A stretch of 64,000 bases of DNA from Aspergillus flavus (taxonomy: Eukaryota > Ascomycota > Eurotiomycetes > Eurotiales > Aspergillaceae). The position numbers were made by a program, and so were the translations under genes. Of this stretch, positions 40,669 to 55,159 are shown in pieces. The stretch spans positions 2,666,001-2,730,000 of the forward strand of contig NC_092409.1 in NCBI RefSeq assembly GCF_009017415.1, given 5' to 3'. The first letter of the stretch is position 1. The number at the start of each line of letters is the position of its first letter. A model generated the notes under the pieces. That model was given only the letters and a program-made list of their open reading frames with translations. It was not told the origin of the DNA and made no database searches.

Positions 40669-41725
40669 TTTGAGTGTTGTTGTCTGTTAAGGTGACTTTG
40701 GGCTTAGGGCTATATTGTAGCTTGTAGGTGCTGTATAAGTGGTTTCTTAAGAGGGGTATGTTGTGTCTTGGATGTGGGAGAGATAGGCTACCCAAATAGT
40801 AGAGTTTCTACGCTACAGCAATTTAATACTATTTGAGGAATATACATCAACGTAACAAATTAATACTGGGTTTAGACTTCCGTTACTGCGTCTCATCCTT
40901 GACCACGGTTGTTATTATACTCGATGGTCTTGTCCAAGGCAGGCGGAACTGTTCCGCTAAGGTGATATCCGATTCTGAGCGCAAGAGTTTCCGCTATTTT
41001 CCGAGGTCAGTGTTCGTCTTTGTTCAAGGAACTTCGGGAGAGCGGCATCTCTACTGTGTATATTGCTGTGAGGCAGTGCAGTGCCTGGCCATCTGGAGAA
41101 TCCTTGAGTATAATTTGTTTTGATATGATTGCGGCGGTAGTATGCAATGACATCATGGGCTGTCAGCTGCGGATATACCAACGTTTAGCACATGTAATCC
41201 AGGGGAAGTATTATGAGAATCTATGACCTTTTCTTCTTCATTTCTCTTCACTATTTCAGTTTTCTTCTAGCCAAATGTGCATTTTTCAGGCTTTAACACA
41301 TTAAAGTTACCTAAGTAATAAAACTACATATTCAAAGCCATGTGGCCGCATTATCTTTTTACTTGCACTTGACGAGTAATTAGTAGTTACATCTTGGTGT
41401 GAAAGTACCTGACCCTAATGCAAATAAATTACATGTGATGCGTCAATCCCACAGAAGTTTATGCTTCCTGCGCGACATTGTACATCTAAAAGGGGAACGA
41501 TGCCACTGTTGGGGTGAAGCTAAAGTAGGGGCGGGTATTTTCACCCTCTTCCTCGGCAACCAGCGGCTATTTCGCCAACCACATTCCAACATCCGCAATA
41601 TCTTCGAAAAACCAAAAACCCGGTTTACTCAGCCATTTGCCTTTGGCTCCTGCGTCCGGCCCATTGTTGTCTCATAACCATAATCAATATCTATCATGTG
41701 ATTGGTTGATTTGCTCCCTGTGAGA
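40669..41725. promoter_or_regulatory. maiA/hmgR bidirectional promoter with a perfect CGG-N7-CCG palindrome
   Basis: 1057 bp between divergent starts. At 40943-40957 stands GCGGAACTGTTCCGC, a perfect 15-bp palindrome around a central T, containing CGG-N7-CCG at 40944-40956. It shares the GCGG and GTTCCGC arms with the site at 38284-38298 in the hmgA/fahA promoter. It lies about 275 bp from the maiA start and 770 bp from the hmgR start, so it could serve both genes, including autoregulation of hmgR. Confidence 0.65.
40944..40956. promoter_or_regulatory. CGG-N7-CCG inverted site 3 (maiA/hmgR promoter)
   Basis: Reads CGG AACTGTT CCG within the perfect palindrome GCGGAACTGTTCCGC. The most symmetrical of the three sites and the best single candidate for an HmgR operator. 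Confidence 0.6.
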
Positions 41726-44318
41726 ATGGAGGTCAGGAGACAGTCCCGCAACGGACATGCTACATTCCAGCGTACCTACAAGGCATGTCTTGCCTGCCGG
41801 CAGCGAAAGGCGAAATGTGAGTTAGGGACAGGTCCGGATGGTCTTGCATTAGGGCCACCGTGCGCAAAGTGCAGGAGGGAGCAAAGGGAATGTGTGTTCA
41901 GTGAGAAGAAGGCATGGGAGAGACAGAAGAAACGAGGTGAATTAACCCGTCCTCTAGGTTAGACCATGTCTAACACCGCATAAGGGCAATCGGAAGAAGG
42001 TACACCGTTGCCTGCAAGGGCACGTCCTAGACTATCCAGCAATCCCGGGATCAGTAGGGACGAGTCACACCACGTTTTAAGTCACGGTCCGAGTCCACTT
42101 AGCTATGCGGAGCAAAACCAGGATAATGGCGATAGTACACTTCAGTCGTCCCCAGCAGAGGGTAGCCAAAGGCGGCGGCAATCCACTTCTACCTTAGCGA
42201 ATTCTATGATGCGCACTGTGGTGTCTAGTGGAAATGATGCTCTCAACATCCTTTTTGAGGCTGCGGCCGCCCATAGCAAGGAGCATGGCAATGGTTTAAG
42301 CGAGTCGAGTACGCCGTCACGAAATGCGCGAAGCTCTACTGGTCGCTCCAATAACTATGAAAGCTCATTAAACCAATCCATTGTCCCTCCCGAGGTCCTG
42401 GCCAAAGCAGCGCAGCCCGTAGAAGTCTCCCAAGCGTCTAAAGAAGTCCTTAGTGTCTGGGGAGCATGCCGCTTTGTCCGGATGGGATGGTTCACTGCGA
42501 GAGAGGCTGTCACATTTATTGACCTGTTCGTATAACCAGTTATTCTAGTACTATTAAGGCGCCAAACTGACTGACAGTTCAGTTTTTTCAAGAATATGTC
42601 GGACCTGTCCCCGATATTAACTGATTATTATGCAGACCACAATAATCATCGCTGGCTTGTCTCGCATGATCCAGTTTTATGTTGTACTATCTTGATGATA
42701 TCCTCTCGTTATCACCTGTTGCCAGGTGCAGGTGGTGGGTCAAGAAACTTTTTCATTCATCATCGGCTTTGGCAGCATTGTCAGCAACTGGTCATGCGGC
42801 TTATGTTCGGACAGGAGAAATCTTCGCAGTCCAAGGTTCGAAACATAGGGACGATCGAGGCTCTCATGTTAATGTCAGAATGGCACCCTCGATCCCTCCA
42901 TTTCCCTCCAGAAAGCGATGGCTGGGACTTTGATCTTACGTCAGTTCCCCCGGAGCCGCAAGAGCTTGAGGATTCGTCCTCTACAAATCGATGGTTGGAG
43001 GACATGATCGAGCCAGCACGAAGATCAGACCAGATGTCTTGGATGCTACTGGGTTCAGCTTTGTCTCTTGCGCACGAACTGGGGATTTTCGAACTTGACG
43101 AGAAGAAGTTGGGTTATGCGTCTGGTTACGAGGGATTTATATCTGGCGAACAGATCAAACTCCGCAGGCAGCGGGTGCAGCGGCTGTTATACGTGTACAT
43201 CAACCAACTGGCATGGCGAATAGGTTGCGTATCGCTTATGCCGCAAAGTCTGAACCATGCTATTCTAGGGCGGCGGGCAACTAAAGAGCTAAATCAAACC
43301 GGCGATGAATGGCTGATTTTCATGGATTCCTGGATGGATCTGACAAAACTGGCAAAATCGGTCACTGATATGTTCTTTCCGACCGTCTCGTTTGCCAGAC
43401 AGCAACTGCATAGTGGACGGTATATTGAATTGCTGGATCATTTTCGTCCGATACTGGACAAATGGAAGGAAGAACATCTTCAAGTACGATGTATGTGAAT
43501 CTGGTTAAACCTAGAGTCTAATCCCCACCGAAATAATTTTTGCACCTATAGAACTAACGTAATATATAGCATTCAAGAAACAGTACTTTGATATTCTCTT
43601 CATTGAATATCATTTTGTCCGAGTCTATACGCACTCCGTCGGAATGCAAGCAGTGGTGGAGCGGGTGCTCGCGGACAGCGATCCTCGCGCAGAAGAAGTC
43701 CGCGCGCTGAACATTGACCCGATTGACTACGAATACATTCAGGAAGTCATTGATGGTTGCTGCCAGATACTACAGAAGGTAATCCAACTGGCTGAGAATG
43801 GGGTATTACGATTCTGTCCCGTCCGGATATTCCTCCGTATCACGAGCTCCTCTATCTTTCTGATGAAGGCTCTTAGTTTGGGGACACGCCAATCGACGTT
43901 GCGAGAGTCACTGGATGTTCTTGAACGAAGTATACAAGCGTTAAGGTCGAATGCCTTGGATGATATCCATTTGAGCACTCGCTATGCTGCGCTGTTAGAC
44001 ATGCATGTCGCGCGTTTGCGACGGAACCTACTGGCATCGTCAAAGACTGTCAAGAGTAACCAGGGAACAGCCTCGAGGCCTTCCATGGGTGTTTCATCGA
44101 GCACAGATCACGGTAACAATACCCCTATGATGGATATTTCAATGTCACAGAACATATCTGATATGGGGTATATCCCGTCCCTCAATGATATCGCGGCCGA
44201 TGATTGGCTTTCTTTACCATTCGATCCATCGATGGCACCATTTGGTATCAGTAGTGCAGGACAATTCCCTGCATATGAGGGAGGAGCTTTGAACTTTATT
44301 TGGAATTTGCCGTCTTGA
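41726..44318 (+). CDS. hmgR: Zn2Cys6 transcription factor of the tyrosine-degradation cluster
   Basis: Four exons (41726-41936, 41985-42525, 42583-43490, 43570-44318) give 802 aa. The N-terminal zinc cluster is CLACRQRKAKC then CAKCRREQREC (C21, C24, C31, C46, C49, C56), with a rather long 14-residue central spacer. A Fungal_trans-type regulatory domain follows (FIDLFFKNMSDLSP, CTILMISSRYHLLPG, SALSLAHELGIFEL). The C-terminus is S/T-rich and acidic, ending near DDWLSLPFDPSMAPFG. Intron 2 is ambiguous: donor 42530 with acceptor 42577 also keeps the frame and gives 805 aa. I favour the first because it yields the usual LFFKN segment, although its donor (GTTCGT) is weaker. In A. fumigatus HmgR activates the cluster when tyrosine is present; its position next to maiA matches. 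Confidence 0.93.
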
Positions 44319-44944
44319 GATCCGCTCAAGATGAAGCTTGCCACATGACGTGGAACGTATGTACATAAATGTAAACATCTTTCGTAGGTTTTGGAGAAAA
44401 ATTTGAACCATGGGCTGTTCCAGCATAAGGCCCAATAGAAAACAAAGACAACAAGGTTTTCTTTTCTTATTGCTTTGCCACACCATGTCGAGGCTACGGG
44501 AAAAGTCGTAGTTCTTTCATGCACCGCGAGAAAAGTTTGTTTTGATACGAGCGGAAATCGGGGATGTTATCTGCACGTGACCGCATTCCCCCGTCCGAAG
44601 TCACGTTTTCCGGGCGAAAAAACGCCATCTAAAAAGATTGCTGCGATCCGCCATCTTGCTCCATCGCCGACCTCATTGTCCCCACACAAGACATCTCATC
44701 CCGCGGTTTGACGACTAGAAGACGTTACTTGACGACACTATATAATCGTCAATACATACGCCTTCGATCCCATCCTCCCTCCAACGAGTCACAACCTACC
44801 CGGGTCATCAGCAACCGCTCGATCCATTGACACATCGCATCTCACGGACCGTGTAGCTTGTCAGGACAGTAGCTACTCGTGCTTACGGACATACCGCCCG
44901 CTTAATTTCATCTACTCGTCTCTTTATCTCTCTTCACATTCGCT
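44319..44944. other. Intergenic region, hmgR 3' end and tim17 promoter
   Basis: 626 bp. The part nearest tim17 (44690-44944) contains TATATAA near 44739 and C/T-rich sequence typical of a fungal transcription start. No gene is seen. Confidence 0.5.
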
Positions 44945-45656
44945 ATGGATCACTCCAGAGATCCCTGCCCCTGGGTTGCCCTCAGCGACTTCGGTGGTGC
45001 TTTCTGTATGGGTGTATGTATCCGAGTCGAGGTCCAATCGCACTCACTTGCAGGACTATCGAGCTAATAAGATGAAACTATAGGCAATTGGTGGTGCAGT
45101 ATGGCACGGTATCAAGGGTTTCAGAAACAGCCCCTACGGAGAGCGTCGGATAGGAGCCCTCACAGCCATCAAGGCTCGTGCGCCCGTCCTCGGTGGTAAT
45201 TTCGGTGTGTGGGGTGGTATGTTCTCGACATTCGATTGTGCGATCAAGGGAATCCGTAAGAAGGAGGACCCTTACAATGCTAGTATGTGTACCATATTTC
45301 GCGATATACTGGACATGCGGGATGTCCAGTTCGTGGAGAGCCTCTGACTAATTGATGTTCTTTGGTACAGTTATCGCTGGTTTCTTCACTGGTGGTGCTT
45401 TGGCTGTTCGTGGTGGTGTCAAGGCTGCCAGAAACTCTGCCATTATGTGCGCTGTTTTCCTGGCTGTCATTGAAGGTGTCGGTATTGGTTTCCAGAGAAT
45501 GATGGCAGACAACACAAAACTAGAGGTGAGCTTGATCTAGCGTCTTCTTTCAGGATCCGCTTGGATTCTAGATTATCCGCTTGCATGAGTTGAAGCTAAT
45601 TTGGTGTGTTTTAGCTCCCTCCTGCACCTCCATCTGGCGACAAGGTCGCTGCTTAA
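44945..45656 (+). CDS. tim17: Tim17, subunit of the mitochondrial inner-membrane TIM23 translocase
   Basis: Tim17 forms, with Tim23, the presequence translocase that imports matrix proteins. Four exons (44945-45013, 45084-45282, 45371-45525, 45615-45656) sum to 465 nt, or 154 aa, normal for the family. The N-terminus [20 protein letters not shown] carries the short acidic Tim17 leader. Conserved membrane segments follow: [56 protein letters not shown] and [13 protein letters not shown], with glycine-rich packing surfaces. KKEDPYNAI is completed across intron 2. The last exon codes only the short P-rich tail [13 protein letters not shown]. It is a housekeeping gene flanking the catabolic cluster, with no sign of co-regulation. 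Confidence 0.96.
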
Positions 45657-46397
45657 ATCAACCCCCAGCTACGATCCCTCCTTCCCGAATCCGATCTATA
45701 TGCTATATTATTATCACGTATCTCTCTTCTCAGGTGTTGGGTGTGGTCATCATTTCTGGGGGCATACTATAGAGGTTGCTATTTCTATTGTGCTTCTATC
45801 CCTGCTCTTAATCCTCTTGTATTGTTTTAGCCTGGTTTGTTGGAGTGCACAGCATTGCATTCGCATGTTCATTACGTTGATGGAGGGAAAAGAATCTTCG
45901 ACGCTGGTCTTGGGGTTTCCAAGGCTGGACTTTCTTGTATATTAACTTCCGATAAATGGTATAATGTGATATCAGTCTTCTATACACTGCAGTCTACCAA
46001 AGGCGATTCTCAGATGTTCCCCTCCAGAGTCCACTAAAGACATCACTGAAAATGAGGAAGGCCAGGAACAAGAAGGAATTAGATGCATAAGACCAGCTTA
46101 TCTCTGGTTATCGGCGGGTAAGTCATTCCTTCTAACCCTAGATTATTCCGAGATAAGAAGCCAGAAACAACAAGACTAGTACCCCCAAAGAATCAATTAC
46201 TCATTATCAGACAGTACAGCCAGCATTCATTCCAGTCCCTCCAATCCAAAAGGACCGACCGAACTCTAACCCCAAACCCTGTCTCCAACCACCCAAAACC
46301 TGCATATAAGAACCCGCTTCCCCGCAGCCAACTCACAGTGCTCCATATCACATCCAACACACCAACATCAAGAAAATAGAAGCAATCCAACTTCGAA
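45657..46397. other. Intergenic region between tim17 and the asparaginase-like gene
   Basis: 741 bp with no gene. The last 200 bp before the next start codon are C/A-rich and free of open frames, consistent with a promoter and leader. Confidence 0.5.
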
Positions 46398-47735
46398 ATG
46401 GCCGAGCCCAAACCCAATTCCCAACAAAGGAAACCACTTTTCAAACCAACCCTAATAATCCATGGTGGCGCAGGCGCCCTCAAAAGATCCACCCTCCCCC
46501 CATCCCTCTACAATCAATACCAAACCTCCCTGCTCACCTACCTCCGCTCCACGCACTCTCTCCTTAAGTCCGGCTCCACAGCCCTCGATGCCGCAGTCCA
46601 CGCCGTAATACTCCTCGAAGACGATGAGCTCTTCAATTGCGGTCGCGGAAGCGTCTTCACCACCGCCGGAACCATTGAAATGGAAGCCTCTCTCATGGTG
46701 ACGTCCCTCGTCTCCGATGATTCTTCCCCCGATTACCCAGGGTCGATCAAGAGGGGCGCAGGCGTCATGGGGTTGAAGAACGTTCGGCACCCGATTCTGG
46801 CCGCTAAGGAGTCACTCCTACGGACCGGAAATGGCAGTCAGGACGGGGGCAGCATGCATTCGCAGCTTGTGGCGCCGTATGTGGAGGAGAAGGCTAGGGA
46901 ATGGGGACTGGAGTTCATGGATGATGAGTGGTTCTGGACGCAACGACGGTGGGACGAGCATCTACGGGGTTTGCAGGGGGAGCCTGAGCCGGTCAGTTTC
47001 AGTCAGGGGACGGTTGGGTGTGTTTGTCTTGATATGTGGGGTGGGGTGGCTGTTGCGACTAGTACTGGGGGGTTGACGAACAAGTGGCCTGGGCGGATTG
47101 GGGATACGCCGACTTTGGGGGGTGGGTTTTGGGCGGAGGAGTGGGAGGTTCAGTGTGATACTGTAGATGATGGTGAGGGGGCTGATGGGGGAGGGTTGTT
47201 GGATGGGATGTTGGGGGATTGTTTGTCGTTCTTTAATAGCAGGGGAAGAAGTGGGGACTATGTGTCTCTACCTATGGAGGTTCCCCTGGAGAGGGGACTA
47301 AAGGAGAAGATGGTGATGTGTTCTAGTCCGGAGAATAGAGTCAAGAGACGGGCTGTTGCTGTTTCGGGTACCGGGAATGGGGATTCTTTTCTGAGGGTTG
47401 CGGCGGCAAGGACGGCTTGTGCTATGGTTCGTTTTTCGGAGCGGATGCCCACGCTGGCTGATGCTGTTACCGCGGTTGCTGGGCCGGGTGGTGAGTTGCA
47501 GCGTTCGGCTGGGAGGCGTTGGGGGCTTACCGGGGAGGGTGGAGGGGGTATTATTGGGATTGAGGCGGAGGTGGAAGTGGATGAAGATACGGGAGTGCCT
47601 GTATCTGGGATGGAGCTGGGACGGGGTAAGGTGGTCTTTGATTTCAATTGCGGAGGGATGTGGAGGGCGTGGGTGGAGGAAGATGGCGATGGGAACGATA
47701 TGGAGAATGTGATGGTCTTTAGAGAGCCATACTAA
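46398..47735 (+). CDS. Type-2 (plant-type) L-asparaginase / isoaspartyl peptidase-like Ntn hydrolase
   Basis: An intronless 445-aa protein of the threonine-type N-terminal-nucleophile hydrolases. The precursor cleaves itself before a threonine, which then becomes the catalytic residue. The start PTLIIHGGAGAL is the family opening; ALDAAVHAVILLEDDELFNCGRGS matches the substrate-pocket helix. The cleavage site is SQG-TVGCVCLD with catalytic T205, followed by ATSTGGLTNKWPGRIGDTPTLGGG, the glycine-rich signature. Substrates in this family include L-asparagine, beta-aspartyl peptides and, for Tasp1, protein chains; I cannot tell which applies here. It is somewhat longer than bacterial members (about 310-320 aa), with extra loops around residues 240-310. 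Coding-strand composition moves from C-rich to strongly G-rich along the gene. It is not obviously tied to tyrosine breakdown. Confidence 0.9.
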   Translation: MAEPKPNSQQRKPLFKPTLIIHGGAGALKRSTLPPSLYNQYQTSLLTYLRSTHSLLKSGSTALDAAVHAVILLEDDELFNCGRGSVFTTAGTIEMEASLMVTSLVSDDSSPDYPGSIKRGAGVMGLKNVRHPILAAKESLLRTGNGSQDGGSMHSQLVAPYVEEKAREWGLEFMDDEWFWTQRRWDEHLRGLQGEPEPVSFSQGTVGCVCLDMWGGVAVATSTGGLTNKWPGRIGDTPTLGGGFWAEEWEVQCDTVDDGEGADGGGLLDGMLGDCLSFFNSRGRSGDYVSLPMEVPLERGLKEKMVMCSSPENRVKRRAVAVSGTGNGDSFLRVAAARTACAMVRFSERMPTLADAVTAVAGPGGELQRSAGRRWGLTGEGGGGIIGIEAEVEVDEDTGVPVSGMELGRGKVVFDFNCGGMWRAWVEEDGDGNDMENVMVFREPY

Positions 47736-48026
47736 GTAGAACTTTGTAGACCAGACTTTTATTTGTAGATTTGTGGTGCTATTCTGTATCATTCTTGTTC
47801 ATGTTTGATGACAGGGCCCGTAGCCCGATAGAGTCAACTTCAAGGCAGAAAGACGAGAAATACCGGAAAGTAATACCATGATAGAAACAAATGCTTTAAC
47901 CGCCAAAGGAACACCAACCACTTTCATCGTGAGTTGCCACAGCTAGATCCCTGATTCATAGATATCCAAGACAGTAAGGAGATCGACATTAATATACATA
48001 AAGATGAATTCAACCGTGAAATTTCT

Positions 48027-49756
48027 TCACCACCCTTCTATATTAGTAAACTTAGCAAGCACCCCATCTTTAGGGCAGACGGTCGCTTGTTGTCGGATTT
48101 CGAGTGGAGCATTGGGATTTTTCAGCTCCATATGGTACTTGCCCACGACGACCGCTACCATGCAAGCGAGCTCTGCTTTAGCGAATCCCTGGCCGATGCA
48201 GCTCCGTGGTCCGTGTAGGAACGTAAGGTTAGCATAATTGCTGTCAGCACCACCGTTATTGGCCCGACCAGGGCCTAGCCAACGTTCTGGGTTGAACTTG
48301 TCGGCGTCCGGGCCCCAAAGTTCTTTGCTCTTACCGATAATTTCGGGGGCAATCAGAAATAACGTGCCTTTCGGAATGGGCTCGCCAATGATCGTTGTGT
48401 CTCGACTAGCACAGCGGATAGTGGCAGGCACAGACGGGTGATAGCGAAGGACTTCATTACAGACCGCGTTGAGATATGGGAGATTATCGATATCGGTAGC
48501 AGCAGGCGGCTGGGGGTTCTCCGTCGAGATAGGAGGGAGGTTTGCACGGATCTCTTCACGGAGTCGGGTCTGTACATCGGGGTGCTTGCATAAGACGTAC
48601 ACACACCACTGTAAGGCAGTTGACGTGGTTTCATGTCCGGCCCCCAAGAAGGTCATCATTTGGTCTACCAACTCCTCCTCGGTGAAATTCCCGCTCCGCA
48701 GGGCAACCGAGACAATATCAATATCTTCTGCGGTGGAAGATCCACTTTCCCATTTTGCTCTCTTCTGCCGGATCATTTGTCGTGCCACATCTCGGATGGT
48801 TTCAGAACTTCGCTCAATACTCCTGTTCCTCTCGAGTGGCAGGTCATGAACAACGGCAGGGTCGCCCAGGAGCAGCGTCAGGAGGAAGATAATCTTCATG
48901 TACAATGGGGGTTCGCTCATAAGGTTCTGATACGTTCTCACGAGTTTGTTGTTAGGGTCACGAAGAGATTGAAAGTCATGGTCCATTCCGGCAACGCCAA
49001 CGATATCGAGCGCCGCCCTACTGGCGTATGCTCCCATCCGGAGGACATTGTCCGTTGGATCAGCCTTTTTCCGCAGGTCCTCGTCCATTACCCTCACCAT
49101 CTCGATACTCTTTGACCAGAAAATCGGATACATCTCTTTGACATGGCGATAAGCGAATGCCGGAAGGAGGTTCTTTTTTGATTTCTATTGCAAGTTAGCC
49201 ATAACAGGAGAGATAGTAAGTGTTAGTCTGTGACCGGACCTTATGATCGTCCCCTTCCACGAGGAGCAAGCCATGTTCCCCGGCTAAACGCTTGAGGCTT
49301 GCTCTAATGAATTCGGGTTTCGGGAAGTCGTACGACTTGGTGACCAGAATCTCTTTCAAAGCTCGTGGACCCACTGGTAAGATGCGCTCTAGGTTGATAG
49401 AGACATAATAGCGGATCAATCCGTCATTTGGCACATTTTCCAGCCATTTACGCATATGCTCATAAGGCGCCTCCAGAAAGACTGTGTCGGAGTTGCCTGT
49501 GATCCACGATCGTCCCTACACCACCGTTCATTAGTATTCTCACAGCCACCAGTATTGGTGATCGAAATAGAAGACTTACGGGAGGCGATGGAATTTTCTT
49601 GATCGGCGTGAAAAAGTCTGGATACAGCACCCAATTATAGAAAACCTTGAGCAGGGAGACCAGGATTGATAGAAGGATGAAATTGCCGAAGGTTGATTTG
49701 GCGATCGCATACCCAGCGATCACGATATAGACCGTCGCCCAGGGAAGTCCCATCAT
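48027..49756 (-). CDS. Cytochrome P450 monooxygenase, ER-anchored
   Basis: Three exons (49756-49580, 49515-49240, 49184-48027) sum to 1611 nt, or 536 aa. The N-terminus has a hydrophobic anchor (about 5-40, ILLSILVSLLKVFYNWVL) and a proline hinge IKKIPSPPG, usual for microsomal P450s. The I-helix is FLGAGHETTSTALQW, ExxR is EVLR, and the heme loop is FLHGPRSCIGQG with Cys at about 480. Intron 2 has an unusual donor (GTCCGG) but is required for frame and gives DDHKKSKKNLLPAF. The layout is that of fungal secondary-metabolism or xenobiotic P450s; I cannot place it in a named CYP family. It is followed by the OYE reductase and the FAD monooxygenase, so a role in an oxidative tailoring set is inferred from context only. 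Confidence 0.92.
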
Positions 49757-53080
<3,324 letters not shown>

Positions 53081-53568
53081 AGCTAGAGGGTACATGGTTC
53101 GTGAGGTATACACGTAAAGATCTGATGGCTATAGATGCAATATAGCATGAATAGGGCACCAAGCACAAGCTAGAGATTCAATGATCAATTTATATATAAG
53201 TACTTTAGCTTTAGTCCATTGTTATGTGTCCCTCATTAGAGTACTGAATGCTTCTAATCTATAATCGTAAACTCAACCAAATCCCGACCATATTTACATA
53301 GATGCGGTCCTCAAAGTAGGAACAGCAAAAGAAACCTCGGTATATACATGAGTCGAGCGCTGTACAAAAATAAAACCAATCGCTTAATACATGTGGAAGT
53401 AGACCCTTGTTCACTTGAGAATACGTACGATGTTGTACGGTGCACGTGCGCCCAACTATCCGACCACGGGGTTGAAAGAACCCCACTACAAGTGATGACG
53501 CGGTTCAACCACGTTCCCATCGCGTACTTCTGCAGAAGATAGATCTTAGTTCAAGGGTTCACCTTCTT
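53081..53568. other. Convergent 3' region of the OYE and FAD monooxygenase genes
   Basis: 488 bp, AT-rich, between convergent stop codons. I see nothing beyond expected 3' ends. Confidence 0.45.
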
Positions 53569-55159
53569 TCAATGACAAAGGAAGGGATTGAAGTGAGCAA
53601 CCTTGGGAAACTTACCATTCCAGGCCTCCAGGGCTGCTTTCTCGGCATCCCACCCCCATAAGAAATTCTGCGTCTCACGATCTGTCCATCGATCGGGATT
53701 AGACCCGCCGGTCATCGATAGTCGGAACTGCTCGTCTCTAGCCTGCTGCTCGGGACCATCAGGGAGGTGCAGCGTGATACGATTTGCCGAGCCGGACTGC
53801 TGAACTGTCTCCGCGCGTTGCTTCCGGGACTTTTCATATGCCCGGAGGGCAATAGGAATTTCATGTTTGGATGAAATTGTCGATAAAAGAACGCCTAGGG
53901 CGGCAGCATCTTCGACAGCCTGCGCGGCGCCTTGAGCTACGTATGGCCTGAATGGGACGTTAGTTGGATAGACCTTTTGCGAGAGAACAAGGGGGGAAAC
54001 TGACAGCATAGGATGGCAAGCGTCACCGATTAAGGCCACACTACCTTTAATCCAAGTCTTCAACGGAGAATGCAGACAGAGCTTCCACTCAAGAACTTCA
54101 TCTTCCGCGACCATGTCAATGAGCTTCCGCACCCTTCGATCCCAGCCGCGATAGTTGTCAACCATTTCCTGCTTCGATCCTTTGGTGGTCCATGACTCCT
54201 CCACACCATGTCCATCCGGATGAAGCAGTACCACGTTGAAGAGCTCATGCTTGCGAACTGGATAAGCAATGATGTGACGGTCAGGACCGAGCCAACGAGT
54301 TGCTTGTGGCTCGTCCACTAGTTCTTTTAATTCAGGATCTTTCTCCATCACGCTTCGTGGTAACATGATCCGATATGCTGCATCACCTGTTGGGATGGCC
54401 TTAGAGGGCGAGTCCTCGCCAAGTAGGTGGCCGCGGATGGTGGATTTGATGCCGTCGGCAGCTATCACAACATCCCCTTGGACAACAGTGTCATCGGCTA
54501 ACGTCACAGATGCTGGGTCAAATTGAACATCGGTGACGGTCGAGTTTACTCGAAGTTCCACATTTGGTAGCGCCAGCGCTTGCTCGATTAGAGCGTTATG
54601 GAGATCTGCACGATGAATAACTACCTGCTGGCCGTACGTCTTGTTTACGGGCATCGTCCCTAAAAGACTACCGTCTTGCCACCGGCGGACATGGATATGC
54701 TCCAGGGCAACGTCTTTAGAGTGAATCAACGGAGACACGCCCCAACCTTATTCTGAATCAGCAAAATCCTCTATTTGAGAGGAACCACATATACTCACGG
54801 TCAAATATCCGTAACATATTCGGCGAAACTTGAATGCCGGCACCGACCTCCAGGAGCTATGCATGGGTCTGGTTAGCATGTATTTCGACAGCAAAGGGAC
54901 TTTAGCTCCATACTTTCGGAGCAGATTCCAGAATTACGACATGGTGTCCTTTTGACCCCAATGTCAGGGCTGCTGCCATGCCACCAATTCCTGTATCCAT
55001 CAGTGTCAAATCCTTTCTTCATTTCCCAAAGGAGGTGGAAGCATACCTGCCCTATACTAGGATTAGCATGAAAATTTCGTGTGGCCGCACCAAGAATGTC
55101 AGATTTTCGACTTACCCAACAACAATCACCTGAAGAGGTGTCTTCGCCTGTACTACCAT
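53569..55159 (-). CDS. FAD-dependent monooxygenase (salicylate-hydroxylase-like) with a 5-nt microexon
   Basis: Six exons (55159-55116, 55051-55047, 54990-54914, 54856-54799, 54746-54005, 53947-53569) sum to 1305 nt, or 434 aa. Exon 2 is only five bases (GGCAG on the coding strand); it joins VIVV-G to A-GIGG and so completes the FAD-binding GxGxxG. Omitting it shifts the frame. Further family motifs are ILESAPKLLEVGAGIQVSPN, the DG motif VIAADGIKSTIR and the GD motif ALIGDACHPMLPYVAQGA, the last completed by splicing exon 5 to 6. The family hydroxylates aromatic or polyketide rings using NAD(P)H and O2. There is no membrane segment. It is convergent with the OYE gene and probably part of one metabolic set. 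The substrate is unknown. Confidence 0.92.
55047..55051 (-). other. Five-nucleotide microexon of the FAD monooxygenase gene
   Basis: The sequence reads TATAG / GGCAG / GTATGC on the coding strand, with a good acceptor before it and a good donor after it. The flanking introns are 64 nt (55052-55115) and 56 nt (54991-55046). The total coding length is divisible by three only with these five bases, and the glycine-rich FAD motif is intact only with them. Confidence 0.8.
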
